A stretch of 64,000 bases of DNA from JBBRVW01 sp038246545 (GTDB taxonomy: Bacteria; Actinomycetota; Actinomycetes; JACCUZ01), in contig JBBRVW010000016.1 of the NCBI GenBank assembly GCA_038246545.1, positions 20,836 through 84,835 of the forward strand, written 5' to 3'. The translations under genes and the position numbers were made by a program. This document shows positions 16,901-24,480 of the stretch, piece after piece (within the stretch, counting starts at the first letter, position 1; each line of letters begins with the position of its first letter). The notes beneath the pieces were generated by a model. The model had not been told where the DNA came from and did not search any database. It was given only the letters and a program-made list of their open reading frames with translations.

Positions 16901-17533
16901 CAGGCCGTTGGTGAGCTCGTCGAAGTCGGCGAATCCGGTGGGGACGCCGACCATCTCGCCGCCGCGCGAGCCGATCGCCTCGATCTCGTCGAGGGTGCCC
17001 TCCATGATCGCCGAGAGCGGGACGTAGTCCTCGGAGGTCCGCCGGTCGGTGACGTTGTAGACCTCGACCTGGGCGGCGTCGACGATGTCGTCGGAGTCGC
17101 CGTCGCTGGCGTAGCCCATCTGGACGATCTTGGTGCCGGCCTCGATCAGCCGGCGCAGGACGGCGGTCTCGCGGACGATCTTCGCGTAGTAGCCGGCGTT
17201 GGCCGCAGTGGGGACCGACTGCAGCAGGGTGTGCAGGTAGGGGGCGCCGCCGACCCGGCCGAGCTCGCCACGCTTCTGCAGCTCGGCGGACACCGTGACG
17301 GCGTCGGCGGGCTCGCCGCGGCCGTAGAGGTCGAGGACCGCCTCGTAGACCAGCTCGTGGGCCGGGCGGTAGAAGTCGTGGCCGCGGACCACCTCGACGA
17401 CGTCGGCGATGGCGTCCTTCGACAGCAGCATGCCGCCGAGCACGGACTGCTCCGCCGCGAGGTCCTGCGGCGGTGTGCGGATCAGCTCGCCGGCCGACGG
17501 CGCGCTGGGGAACTCCGCGATGCTCACAGCCAC
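13988..17533 (-). CDS. dnaB: Replicative DNA helicase DnaB, interrupted by two inteins
   Basis: The precursor is 1181 residues; removing two inteins (298 and 429 residues) leaves a 454-residue DnaB of normal length. The N-terminal primase-interacting domain (DLAAEQSVLGGMLL) precedes the RecA-type motor. The Walker A is split exactly at ARPAVGK/ST by intein 1. Further motifs are Walker B LVIIDYLQLM, the SQLNRGSEQR segment and DLRESG/SIEQDADMV, which is split by intein 2. The mature hexamer unwinds DNA at the fork, so replication depends on both splicing events. Starts are GTG at 17533 or 17527 after AGAAGGGG. The gene is divergent from the MATE gene across a region rich in TGTGGAC motifs. Confidence 0.95.
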   Translation of the reverse strand: MAVSIAEFPSAPSAGELIRTPPQDLAAEQSVLGGMLLSKDAIADVVEVVRGHDFYRPAHELVYEAVLDLYGRGEPADAVTVSAELQKRGELGRVGGAPYLHTLLQSVPTAANAGYYAKIVRETAVLRRLIEAGTKIVQMGYASDGDSDDIVDAAQVEVYNVTDRRTSEDYVPLSAIMEGTLDEIEAIGSRGGEMVGVPTGFADFDELTNGLHPGQMIVLAARPAVGKALALDTPLATPTGWTTMGDLGVGDQLLGADGRPTTVVAATEVMTGRPCYEVEFADGAVLVADAQHEWLTEADPTGPAAIRTTRELAATLFTSSVTGVEPRHRVRNATALDLPDVLVPHPPYAVGVGLALSVSGDRVAPEVAVQLDDEGDEGEGAVAAGTAGRVPRDYLRGSSRQRSDLLAGVLDQLGDVTERGCVVVRRLTTGLALDVAELVTGLGHQCRLLPDGAGSVDVTLCADADVFRTEGKRLEHKRRRQDRTRDSYRAVVDVRAVASVPVRCVEVDNADHLYLAGPAMVPTHNSTLGLDVARSAAIKNNMTTCIFSLEMSRNEITMRLLSAEARVPLHHMRTGRLTDDDWTRLARRMGEVSNAPLFIDDSPNMSMMEIRAKCRRLKQRNDLKLVIIDYLQLMSSGKRVESRQQEVSEFSRAIKLLAKELEVPVIAISQLNRGSEQRTDKKPQMSDLRESGCLPASTRVLRADTGAEVTMGELFAEDARDVPVWSLDDSLRYVPRVLTHVFSTGRRELFELRLASGKTVLATANHPFLTYDGWRPLGELEAGTRLAAPRHVPAPSETRTTWADDEVVMLGHLIGDGSVVRRQPMRYASLDEANLTAVTQAARHFGVTAVRDHHPAARCTSLRLTAPYHLTHGRRHPIATWLDGLGLFGARSHETFVPAELFNLPKRQITLFLHHLWATDGSVTVNRNGRGGRISYASTSRRLVDDISRLLLRFGISARARRVPAETRDGRDGWTLDVSGGDDQRRFLQEIGVHGARGEQAHRLLSIVRDVKPTTDVDTVPVDVWDRVRTVLVDRKITDRALATAMHTSSGGSTLWKHAPSRERLGRVAALLGDADLEMLATNDVLWDTVVSITTVGEEEVFDATVLNGHNFIADGVAVHNSIEQDADMVVLLHREELYERESPRAGEADFIVAKHRNGPTATITVAFQGHYSRFVDMAQS
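14171..15457 (-). other. Intein 2 in DnaB (class 1, with LAGLIDADG endonuclease domain)
   Basis: A 429-residue intein between RESG and SIEQ, the same insertion point as the Synechocystis Ssp DnaB intein. Cys1 (CLPASTRVL) begins block A, block B is T71-x2-H74 (TANHPF), the C-terminus is VAVHN with His-Asn, and the +1 extein residue is Ser. These are all the residues needed for standard class 1 splicing. The central part has two dodecapeptide motifs, LGHLIGDGS (118-126) and HHLWATDGS (222-230), with their acidic residues present. The homing endonuclease therefore looks intact. Confidence 0.92.
15959..16852 (-). other. Intein 1 in DnaB P-loop (class 3, WCT motif, degenerate endonuclease)
   Basis: A 298-residue intein inserted between the Walker A Lys and the following Ser. 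It begins with Ala (ALALDTPLATPTGW), not Cys or Ser, and ends PTHN. The class 3 triplet is present: Trp67 (HEW, block B), Cys277 (VRCVEV, block F4) and Thr296 (THN, block G). Asn298 and extein Ser+1 complete the site. In this class the internal Cys makes the first nucleophilic attack. The middle contains LLAGVLDQLG, a decayed LAGLIDADG motif that has lost the second, metal-binding Asp, so the endonuclease should be inactive. Confidence 0.9.
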
Positions 17534-17654
17534 TCCACCCCTTCTCGCGCCCCGACGCCCTGCGTGTGCCCCCAGAAAGCCAGGGACCCCGGACACAACC
17601 TCCCGCAGGACGGCGCGACGCTACGGGTCCGTCGCGCAGGGCACGAATCACCCC

Positions 17655-17805
17655 TGTGGACCGCCTGTGCACGACGGCCGGCGAGCTGGGGACCCCGGGC
17701 GCAGGTCGGTGCAGGGACCTGTGGACGGAGGTGTGGACGACGCGCCCGGCCGGAGCGCCGGACCGCCTGCGGCGTGCAGTGTTGCCGTCCACCGCCTGTG
17801 GACCG
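17655..17805. promoter_or_regulatory. Cluster of four TGTGGAC (DnaA-box-like) motifs between dnaB and the MATE gene
   Basis: TGTGGACCG (17655-17663), TGTGGACGG (17720-17728), TGTGGACGA (17732-17740) and TGTGGACCG (17797-17805) all lie in the same orientation within 151 bp. On the other strand they read as n-n-GTCCACA, close to the actinobacterial DnaA box TTGTCCACA. The rest of the 288-bp intergenic region shows no clear promoter. Confidence 0.45.
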
Positions 17806-17821
17806 CAGAAAGTTCGCCCAG

Positions 17822-19210
17822 GTGTCTACCATCCGGACGGTGCGCCCGCGATCTGGACACCCGGCCGACCCGGTGGCGGTGCCCGGCCGGGGAGGCCGGC
17901 GGGCGCAGGACCGCGAGATCCTCCGGCTCGCGGTCCCGGCCTTCGGCGCCCTGGTCGCCGAGCCGCTCTTCCTGCTCGCCGACTCGGCGATCGTCGGTCA
18001 CCTCGGCACCCCGCAGCTGGCCGGGCTCGGGGTGGCCGGGGCGCTGCTCGCGACGGCCGTCTCGGTCTGCGTGTTCCTCGCGTACGGCACCACCGCGTCG
18101 GTGGCCCGCCGGGTCGGCGCCGGCGACCTCCGCGCGGCCGTCGCGCAGGGGGTCGACGGCATCTGGCTGGCGGTCGCCCTCGGCACCCTCCTGGCCGTGC
18201 TGCTGGCGGCGGCCGGCGGCCCCCTGATCGACGCGTTCGGGACGTCGGCCCGCGCCGCGCCGTACGCCCTGACCTACCTGCACGTGTCGCTCGTCGGGCT
18301 GCCCGCGATGCTCGCCGTGCTCGCGGCCACCGGGGTGCTGCGCGGCCTGCAGGACACCCGTACCCCGCTGGTGGTTGCCGCGGTCGGCGCCGCCGCGAAC
18401 GTCGTCCTCAACGTCGCGCTGGTCTACGGCGCCGGGCTCGGCATCGCGGGCTCGGCCCTGGGCACGGTGCTCTCGCAGGCGGGGATGGCCGCAGCCTTGC
18501 TCGCCATCGTGGTCCGCGGTGCCCGCCGCGAGGGCGCGTCGCTGCGACCGGACCTGCCGGGCATCCGCGCCGCCGGACGGGCCGGGCTGCCGCTGGTGGT
18601 CCGCACGGTGACGCTGCGCGCAGCCCTGCTGCTCATGACGTACGTCGCCACCGCGGCGGGCACGGTCGCGGTGGCCGCGCACCAGGTGGCCTTCACGATC
18701 TGGCTGTTCCTGTCCCTGATGCTGGACGCGGTCGCCATCGCCGGGCAGGCGATCGTCGGGCGGTACCTCGGCGCGTCCGACGTCCCGGGAACACGGGCGG
18801 CGACCCGGCGGATGGTCGAGTGGGGCGTCCTGTCCGGCATCGTGCTCGGAGTCGTGCTGCTGGCCCTCCGAGCGGCGTTCGTGCCGCTGTTCACCGACGA
18901 CCCGGCGGTGCGCGCGCTGCTCGCCGACGTGCTGGTCGTCGCCGCGCTGGCGCAGCCGGTGTGCGGCGCGGTCTTCGCCCTCGACGGGGTGCTCATCGGC
19001 GCCGGTGACGGCCGCTACCTCGCGGTCGCCGGGGTGGTGACGCTGCTGGCGTTCACCCCGCTCGCGCTGCTGGTGCTCGCCTCCGACGGTGGGCTGGTCG
19101 CGCTGTGGTGGGCGTTCGACGGGTTCCTGCTGGCGCGGCTGCTCACCCTCGTCCCGCGCTGGCGTGGTGAGGCGTGGCTGGTGACGGGCGCAGGCGGGCC
19201 GGTGCGCTGA
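17822..19210 (+). CDS. MATE family efflux transporter (DinF-like)
   Basis: About 462 residues (GTG at 17822; GTGs at 17840 or further in are also possible, as no strong ribosome site decides). Twelve hydrophobic segments are arranged as two six-helix halves. The first helix contains FGALVAEPLFLLADSAIVGHLG, and the start of the second half PLVVRTVTLRAALLLMTYVA is typical of the DinF/NorM family. These exporters expel cationic drugs or other small molecules in exchange for Na+ or H+. It is divergent from dnaB. Confidence 0.88.
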   Translation: MSTIRTVRPRSGHPADPVAVPGRGGRRAQDREILRLAVPAFGALVAEPLFLLADSAIVGHLGTPQLAGLGVAGALLATAVSVCVFLAYGTTASVARRVGAGDLRAAVAQGVDGIWLAVALGTLLAVLLAAAGGPLIDAFGTSARAAPYALTYLHVSLVGLPAMLAVLAATGVLRGLQDTRTPLVVAAVGAAANVVLNVALVYGAGLGIAGSALGTVLSQAGMAAALLAIVVRGARREGASLRPDLPGIRAAGRAGLPLVVRTVTLRAALLLMTYVATAAGTVAVAAHQVAFTIWLFLSLMLDAVAIAGQAIVGRYLGASDVPGTRAATRRMVEWGVLSGIVLGVVLLALRAAFVPLFTDDPAVRALLADVLVVAALAQPVCGAVFALDGVLIGAGDGRYLAVAGVVTLLAFTPLALLVLASDGGLVALWWAFDGFLLARLLTLVPRWRGEAWLVTGAGGPVR

Positions 19211-19472
19211 CCTGTCGGTGTCCGGCGCAGCGGCTCACCGCGACAGCGGTTGCGCTGGCGCACCCCGAGCGCACAGCCCTTCATCGACCCAGCGCGCACC
19301 CCTCGACAGCCGGGGACCTCGTCGGGCTGCACCAGCTCGTCGGGGTGGTCAGCGCGCTCGCGAGGCTGCGCAGCTCGCGCTCGGCACCGGCGACCTGTGA
19401 CTCGAGGTCCATGACGTCAGGCCAGCACGAGACCTGGACACCAGGTCACCCGCGCCGGGCAGGCGGTGCGGG

Positions 19473-20012
19473 TCAGTCGCCGGTGCTGCCGTCGACCACC
19501 TCGCGCAACAGGTCGGCGTGGCCGTTGTGCCGCGCGTACTCCTCGATCATGTGCAGCACCAGGGCGCGGACGTCGATGGTCTCCTCGGTGCCGTCGCCGT
19601 GCCGGCTGACGAACGTGTCGTCGAAGTCGTGGTCCGCCTGCACCCCGCGCGCGGCCTCGACCTCGGCGGCGTAGACCGCGAAGTCGGCCTGCGCCGCGGC
19701 CGGGTCCACCAGCTCGAAGTCGCCGTCGGGGTGCGCGTCGTCCCAGTAGAGGGCGGCGATCTGCTCGCGCGCCACCCGGCGCCGGAACCAGACCCGCTCC
19801 ACGTCGGCCATGTGCCGGACGAGGCCCAGCAGCGACATCGACGACGGTGGCACGGAGCGGGTCGCCAGCTGCTCGCCGGACAGCCCGGCGCACTTCCACA
19901 GCAGCGTCGCGCGGTGGTACTCCAGCAGCGCCTCGGCCGCTTGCCGCTCGGGGGCGACGTCGGGGCTGGTCGGACGCTCGACGGCGGGCGCGGTCCAGGT
20001 CACGTCGCTCAT
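19473..20012 (-). CDS. DinB/DUF664 family protein
   Basis: 179 residues, all helical. It carries the DUF664 pattern: LLEYHRATLLWKCAGLS near 28-45, SLLGLVRHMADVERVWFRR (about 60-78) and a C-terminal HMIEEYARHNGHADLLRE (about 150-168). The histidines in these three places are those of DinB-fold metal sites. In actinobacteria DUF664 proteins are annotated as possible mycothiol-dependent transferases. The chemistry of this member is unknown. It is a single gene between the MATE exporter and the rplI terminator. The 262 bp downstream holds only a 43-codon ORF that I do not believe in. Confidence 0.85.
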   Translation of the reverse strand: MSDVTWTAPAVERPTSPDVAPERQAAEALLEYHRATLLWKCAGLSGEQLATRSVPPSSMSLLGLVRHMADVERVWFRRRVAREQIAALYWDDAHPDGDFELVDPAAAQADFAVYAAEVEAARGVQADHDFDDTFVSRHGDGTEETIDVRALVLHMIEEYARHNGHADLLREVVDGSTGD

Positions 20013-20042
20013 GGGCCGGACCATAGCCGGACGACCGACGGC

Positions 20043-20080
20043 CGACAGCCCCCGCTGCCCGGAGGCGGCGGGGGCTGTCG
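20043..20080 (-). terminator. Hairpin terminator after rplI
   Basis: A 13-bp perfect stem (CGACAGCCCCCGC / GCGGGGGCTGTCG) with a 12-nt loop, 21 bp beyond the rplI stop. It has no U-tract, as is usual in GC-rich actinobacteria. It also lies just upstream of the DUF664 start, so it separates the two transcripts. Confidence 0.6.
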
Positions 20081-20100
20081 TCGTGGCCGATCGGCGACGG

Positions 20101-20550
20101 TCAGGCGGCCGGGACGACCTCGAGGGTGAGGGTCGCAGTGACCTCGGGGTGCAGCCGGACCGTGACCTGGTGGTCGCCGACGGTCTTGATGGGCTGGCCG
20201 ATCTCGATCCGCCGCTTGTCGACTGCCGGGCCGCCGGCCTTGCTGACGGCCTGGACGATGTCGGTGCCGGTGACGGCACCGAACAGCCGGCCGCCGGCGC
20301 CGGCGCGGACCGGGAGCTTGAGGCTGAGGCGCTCGAGCTCGGTTCTCAGCTCGCCGGCGTGACCGAGGTCGCTCACCTCGCGCACCTCACGGCCGCGCTT
20401 GATCGAGCTGACCTGCTTCTCGCCGCCACGCGTCCAGCGCATCGCGGCGCCGCGCGGCACGAGGTAGTTGCGGCCGTAGCCGTCCTTGACCTCGACGACG
20501 TCGCCCGGGCCGCCGAGGCCGGCGACCTCCTGGGTGAGGATGAGCTTCAT
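20101..20550 (-). CDS. rplI: 50S ribosomal protein L9
   Basis: 149 residues, the usual length. It begins MKLILTQEVAGLGGPGDVVEVKDGYGRNYLVPRG, the RNA-binding N-domain signature (abbreviated here by its GGPGDVVEV core). A long connecting helix and a C-terminal domain follow. L9 binds the base of the L1 stalk on 23S rRNA. It is the last gene of the rpsF-ssb-rpsR-rplI operon, 14 bp after rpsR. Confidence 0.97.
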   Translation of the reverse strand: MKLILTQEVAGLGGPGDVVEVKDGYGRNYLVPRGAAMRWTRGGEKQVSSIKRGREVREVSDLGHAGELRTELERLSLKLPVRAGAGGRLFGAVTGTDIVQAVSKAGGPAVDKRRIEIGQPIKTVGDHQVTVRLHPEVTATLTLEVVPAA

Positions 20551-20564
20551 ATCGGTCGCCCCCC

Positions 20565-20801
20565 TCAGCGCGCGGTGCTGGTGTAGGGCAGCAGCGCCAT
20601 CTCACGGCTGTTCTTCACGGCCGTGGCGACGTCACGCTGGTGCTGGGTGCAGTTGCCGGTGACGCGGCGGGCGCGGATCTTGCCGCGGTCGGAGATGAAC
20701 TTCCGCAGCAGGCCGGTGTCCTTGTAGTCCACGTAGGAGACCTTCTCCTTGCAGAACTGGCAGACCTTCTTCTTGATCTTGCGGGGCGGTGGCTTGGCCA
20801 T
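20565..20801 (-). CDS. rpsR: 30S ribosomal protein S18 (zinc-type)
   Basis: 78 residues from MAKPPPRK. Cys14 and Cys17 (VCQFC), plus a later NC and the following His, give the zinc-ribbon (C+) form of S18, as opposed to the zinc-free paralogue that some actinobacteria make under zinc starvation. S18 pairs with S6 on the 16S rRNA central domain. It lies between ssb and rplI. An upstream in-frame ATG at 20849 adds unrelated residues and was not chosen. Confidence 0.97.
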   Translation of the reverse strand: MAKPPPRKIKKKVCQFCKEKVSYVDYKDTGLLRKFISDRGKIRARRVTGNCTQHQRDVATAVKNSREMALLPYTSTAR

Positions 20802-20935
20802 CGTGGTGCTCCAGACTTCGGATGCCCGGCGTTCGCCGGGATGGTCCATCAGGACGGGTGGTCAGGTGCTCCGTCGACTCGTCGGCCGCAGACTCCGGTG
20901 GTCCGACGTCCCTGGCTGACCAGTCGCGGGGTGGA

Positions 20936-21469
20936 TCAGAAGGGCGGCTCGTCGGAGGTGGTGCCGGGGGCGCTCCAGCCCCCACCGCCTCCGCCGGCGG
21001 CGTTGCCGGCGTTCCCCGCGTTGCCGGCAGCCGCCGGCGCGGCCGAGGCCCACGGGTCGTTGTCGGCGCCGCCGCCCCCGAAGCCGCCGCCTCCACCGCC
21101 ACGGGTGGTCTTGTTGACCTTCGCGGTGGCGGACTTGAGGCTGGGGCCGACCTCGTCGACCTCGATCTCGTAGACGGTGCGCTTCTCGCCCTCCTTGGTC
21201 TCGTACGACCGCTGCTTGAGCCGGCCCTGCACGATCACGCGCATTCCGCGCTGGAGGGACTCCGCGACGTTCTCGGCGGCCTGGCGCCAGACGTTGCAGG
21301 AGAGGAAGAGGCTCTCGCCGTCCTTCCACTCGTTGGTCTGCTTGTCCAGGAACCGGGGCGTCGAGGCGACGCGGAACTTCGCGACGGCCGCGCCGCTGGG
21401 CGTGAAGCGCAGCTCGGGGTCGTCGACGAGGTTGCCGACGAGGGTGATGACGGTGTCGCCTGCGGCCAT
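20936..21469 (-). CDS. ssb: Single-stranded DNA-binding protein
   Basis: 177 residues. An N-terminal OB fold (GDTVITLVGNLVDDPELR ... FLSCNVWRQAAENVAESL) is followed by a long Gly/Ala-rich flexible linker (about 118-165) and the acidic tip DEPPF, which recruits partner proteins. It coats single-stranded DNA in replication and repair. It sits between rpsF and rpsR, as in most bacteria. The start ATG is at 21469 with GGGCCCTCTC upstream and no strong ribosome site. Confidence 0.97.
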   Translation of the reverse strand: MAAGDTVITLVGNLVDDPELRFTPSGAAVAKFRVASTPRFLDKQTNEWKDGESLFLSCNVWRQAAENVAESLQRGMRVIVQGRLKQRSYETKEGEKRTVYEIEVDEVGPSLKSATAKVNKTTRGGGGGGFGGGGADNDPWASAAPAAAGNAGNAGNAAGGGGGGWSAPGTTSDEPPF

Positions 21470-21519
21470 GGAGAGGGCCCTCGCTTCGGTGGGAGTTGAC
21501 CAGTGGGCTGATGCGTGAG

Positions 21520-21810
21520 TCAGCGCTGGTCGGGACGGATGACCTTGGTGCGCAGGATCGCCTCGTTGAGGTTCAGCTGCCGGTCGAGCTCCTTGACGGT
21601 GGCCGGCTCGGCCTGGAGGTCGACCACGGCGTAGATGCCCTCGGCCTTCTTCGTGATCTCGTACGACATCCGGCGACGTCCCCAGATGTCGATCTTCTCG
21701 ACGCTCCCGCCGTCCTTGGTGACGACGGTCAGGAACTGGTCGAGCGCGGGAGCGACGGTGCGCTCCTCGATGTCGGGGTCGAGGATGACCATGAGCTCGT
21801 AGTGACGCAT
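21520..21810 (-). CDS. rpsF: 30S ribosomal protein S6
   Basis: 96 residues from MRHYELMVILDPD, with the S6 fold pattern and the typical GRRRMSYEITKKAEGIYAVV strand-helix region. It is the first gene of the operon. A GAGGTGGG-like ribosome site (minus strand) lies just before the ATG. The 249 bp upstream, shared with the divergent endonuclease gene, must hold the operon promoter, but I could not identify it with confidence. Confidence 0.97.
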   Translation of the reverse strand: MRHYELMVILDPDIEERTVAPALDQFLTVVTKDGGSVEKIDIWGRRRMSYEITKKAEGIYAVVDLQAEPATVKELDRQLNLNEAILRTKVIRPDQR

Positions 21811-22059
21811 GCTGACAACCCACCTCCTCTGGACTCGGCGGCCACGGTCTCTCCGTGGCAGGAGGGCTCTTGCGCCGATCTGACTCGACGCACTGCGTGC
21901 GTCTGGCGCCTGCCCGGGCCTGTGCGAGCACGAACCGGGACTGGTGGGGCAGGTGCCAGGGGAGGAAGGCTACCCGGCTCCGCGGCACCTCGGGAAATCC
22001 GTCCACAGGGCGCACCCCACGGCCGGTCCGGCGTCCCACCCCGGTCGTACGCTCGGGCC

Positions 22060-22872
22060 ATGACGTCCCTCCGGATCGGTGCCCACGTCGACCCGGTCGA
22101 CCCGGTGGCCGAGGCGGCCGCCCGCGGGGCCGACCTCGTGCAGATCTTCCTGGGTGATCCCCAGGGCTGGAAGGACCCCGCGGTGGCCCACCCCGGCGGG
22201 TTCGACGGGCTGCGCGCCGCGGTGGCCGAGGCCGGGATCGACCTCTACGTCCACGCGCCGTACCGGCTCAACGTGGCCACGGCCAACAACCGGATCCGGA
22301 TCCCCAGCCGCCAGCTGCTCGCGAGGTACGCCGCCGCGGCCGCCGACCTGGGCGCGCTGGGCATCGTGGTCCACGGCGGCCACGTCCTCAAGGACGACGA
22401 CCCCGAGGCCGGCTTCGACAACTGGGCCAAGACCTTCGAGCGGTGGGAGCCGCCGCTCCCGGTGCTCATCGAGAACACCGCCGGGGGCGATGGCGCCATC
22501 GCCCGGCGCACCGACCGGCTGGCCAGGCTCTGGGAGGTCTTCGAGCACCGGCTGGAGCCGGGCGTCCTCGAGAAGGTCGGGTTCTGCCTGGACACCTGCC
22601 ACGCACACGCGGGCGGCGAGGAGCTGGCCGGCGTCGTCGACCGGGTCAAGGCGGTCACCGGCCGGGTCGACCTGGTGCACGCCAACGACTCCCGCGACGA
22701 GTTCGACTCCGGAGCCGACCGGCACACCAACTTCGGGTCCGGCCGGATCGACGGCGACGACCTGCTCGCGGTGGTCTCGGCCGCCGGGGCGCCGGTGGTG
22801 TGCGAGACGCCGGGCGGGGTCGACGGCCAACGGGCCGACATCGACTGGCTGAGGGAGCACCTGCCGGCCTGA
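22060..22872 (+). CDS. Endonuclease IV-like AP endonuclease (TIM-barrel, AP endonuclease family 2)
   Basis: 270 residues. It starts MTSLRIGAHVDP (the Nfo-type GAHV/GxHxS strand 1) and continues with YVHAPYRLN (metal His near 63), VVHGGHV (about 104-109), LIENTAGG (Glu near 140), FCLDTCHAHA (Asp/His near 186-192), LVHANDS and VCETPGG (Glu near 248). These positions match the trinuclear zinc ligands of Nfo. Endonuclease IV cuts DNA 5' of abasic sites in base-excision repair. Some xylose-isomerase-like proteins share the fold, so the symbol nfo is withheld. It is transcribed away from rpsF. Confidence 0.83.
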   Translation: MTSLRIGAHVDPVDPVAEAAARGADLVQIFLGDPQGWKDPAVAHPGGFDGLRAAVAEAGIDLYVHAPYRLNVATANNRIRIPSRQLLARYAAAAADLGALGIVVHGGHVLKDDDPEAGFDNWAKTFERWEPPLPVLIENTAGGDGAIARRTDRLARLWEVFEHRLEPGVLEKVGFCLDTCHAHAGGEELAGVVDRVKAVTGRVDLVHANDSRDEFDSGADRHTNFGSGRIDGDDLLAVVSAAGAPVVCETPGGVDGQRADIDWLREHLPA

Positions 22873-22896
22873 GGTCGTCCGACGCGGCCCCGCGCA

Positions 22897-23889
22897 TCAG
22901 GTCAGTGCGCGGGGCGCGCGGGTCCGGGGCCGGCCGGGCAGCGACAGCAGACCGGGCACGTCACGCAGCGCGAGGTTGAGGGCAAGTGAGATCCCGACCG
23001 CGGCGACCGTCAGCGGCAGCGGCGAGGCCGGTTGGCTGACGACGGCCTCCGGCAGCGCGGCCACCAGCGCGGCAAGGACGACGGAGTGCAGCACGTAGAC
23101 GGGAAGGGTGTTCCGGCCGAGGTACGCCAGGGGGGTCCGCGCGGCGGTGCGGTCGAGCACCCTCGCCAGGGCCAGACCGGCCGCGACGGCCACGAGGCCG
23201 AGCGCCAGCCGGAACGGGGGCACCTCGCGCAGGCCGGCGGCCGCGACCGCGACGGTCGCGACGACGAAGGCCGCGACGAGCAGGCCCGCCACCGGCGCGT
23301 CGGCGCGCTGCGCCCACCGCCGGATCGGCCTGGACAGGTGCGCACCCAGCAGGAAGAAGACGAGGTACAGTGCCATGTTCCGCCGGCCCGCCGGGATGTC
23401 GAGCGACGACCCCGCCACCGCGGAGAGCGCCGCCGCGGCGAGCAGCTGGAGCGGGACGGGGACCCGGCGCATCGCGCGGGCTGCGAGGAAGAACAGGGCC
23501 AGGGCGTACAGGAACCACATCGCCGAGCTCGGGTGCACCAGCATCAGGCGCGGGTCCGGGCCGTCGCGCTCGGTGCCGGCCGCGCGGGCGACGAGCTCGA
23601 AGCCGGCCTCGCGCAGCAGCCACCACAGGACGTAGAGGTACAGGTAGAGCCCCACCCTGTGGGTCAGCACCCACCGCCACGGCCGGTCGAGGCTGCGCGC
23701 CGCGAACAGGCCCGACACAGTGAAGAACAGCGGCATTCGGAACGTGGCGAACAGGGAGTTCACCGCCTCCCAGCGGCCCTGGTCTCCGGTCCCGTAGGCC
23801 GCCTGGGTCGCGTGGAAGAGCACGACGAGCACGATCGCCATCGCCTTGGCGACGTCGACCCACCCCACCCGCCCTGCGCGCACGAGCAC
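22897..23889 (-). CDS. Acyltransferase family membrane protein (Acyl_transf_3-like)
   Basis: 330 residues with about ten hydrophobic helices. The N-terminus GWVDVAKAMAIVLVVLFHA carries the invariant His at the end of helix 1 seen in this family of membrane O-acyltransferases. FRMPLFFTVSGLFAA follows. These enzymes move acetyl or other acyl groups onto exported sugars, peptidoglycan or glycolipids. The start is GTG at 23889 or 23883. It converges with the endonuclease gene. Confidence 0.82.
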   Translation of the reverse strand: MLVRAGRVGWVDVAKAMAIVLVVLFHATQAAYGTGDQGRWEAVNSLFATFRMPLFFTVSGLFAARSLDRPWRWVLTHRVGLYLYLYVLWWLLREAGFELVARAAGTERDGPDPRLMLVHPSSAMWFLYALALFFLAARAMRRVPVPLQLLAAAALSAVAGSSLDIPAGRRNMALYLVFFLLGAHLSRPIRRWAQRADAPVAGLLVAAFVVATVAVAAAGLREVPPFRLALGLVAVAAGLALARVLDRTAARTPLAYLGRNTLPVYVLHSVVLAALVAALPEAVVSQPASPLPLTVAAVGISLALNLALRDVPGLLSLPGRPRTRAPRALT

Positions 23890-23945
23890 AGTGAACTACC
23901 GTCCGGCCACCTGGCGGGCCGGAAGCCTCGGACCGGCCGGCCCGG

Positions 23946-24461
23946 CTAGCGGGCGGCCGGCTCCGGCTGGGCGGGGACGAGGCCGGCGCCGTCGGACCCG
24001 GCGGTGGCGCACGGGGCGGCATGGTCGCGCACCGCGCGCAGCGCCCGCTCGAAGTCGGACAGCGCCCCGCTCGCGCGCAGCGGCTCGACCAGCCACGACT
24101 CGACCAGCTCGATCTGGCCCGGCAGGACCTGGTCGAGCAACGCGCGGCCGGAGTCGGTGATCACGGCGTAGGTCGTGCGCCGGTCGGTCGCGCAGGACCT
24201 GCGGGTCACCCAGCCGCGCTCGACCAGCCGGTCGACGACCCGGGTGATGCCGCTCGAGGTGAGGGTGGTCTGGGCGGCGAGGTCGCTCATCCGCAGCAGG
24301 CCCTCGGGGGAGCGCGCCAGCCGCAGGCAGACCTCGAACTCGGCGGGGGCCAGCCCGTGGCCGGCCAGCTGCGCGTGGCCCCGGGCCGACAGGGACGCCC
24401 ACGTCTCGGCAAGCAGACCCATGAGGGTCAGCCGCTCGTCGTCCAGAGGTCGGTCCTGCAT
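23946..24461 (-). CDS. MarR family transcriptional regulator
   Basis: 171 residues from an ATG (MQDRPLDDERL; an upstream ATG at 24476 is possible). The winged helix-turn-helix is clear: LLRMSDLAAQTTLTSSGITRVVDRLVERGWV (core TLTSSGITRVVDRLVERG, about 67-85) followed by the wing DRRTTYAVITDSGRALL. Three Cys residues are present. It is divergent from the yceI gene with a perfect palindrome between them, so it likely represses yceI and itself. Confidence 0.92.
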   Translation of the reverse strand: MQDRPLDDERLTLMGLLAETWASLSARGHAQLAGHGLAPAEFEVCLRLARSPEGLLRMSDLAAQTTLTSSGITRVVDRLVERGWVTRRSCATDRRTTYAVITDSGRALLDQVLPGQIELVESWLVEPLRASGALSDFERALRAVRDHAAPCATAGSDGAGLVPAQPEPAAR

Positions 24462-24480
24462 GCGCCGAGTGTACATCTAC

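Noticed and set aside
19284..19412. A 43-codon minus-strand ORF (MDLESQVAGAERELRS...) between the MATE and DUF664 genes
   Set aside because: It starts like a short coiled coil but then turns into low-complexity sequence, has no clear ribosome site and overlaps no known family. It may be a gene remnant but cannot be supported.
21811..22059. A specific promoter for the rpsF operon
   Set aside because: A TAGCCT box with a weak TTTCCC upstream at 19-bp spacing is possible on the minus strand but is too far from consensus to report.
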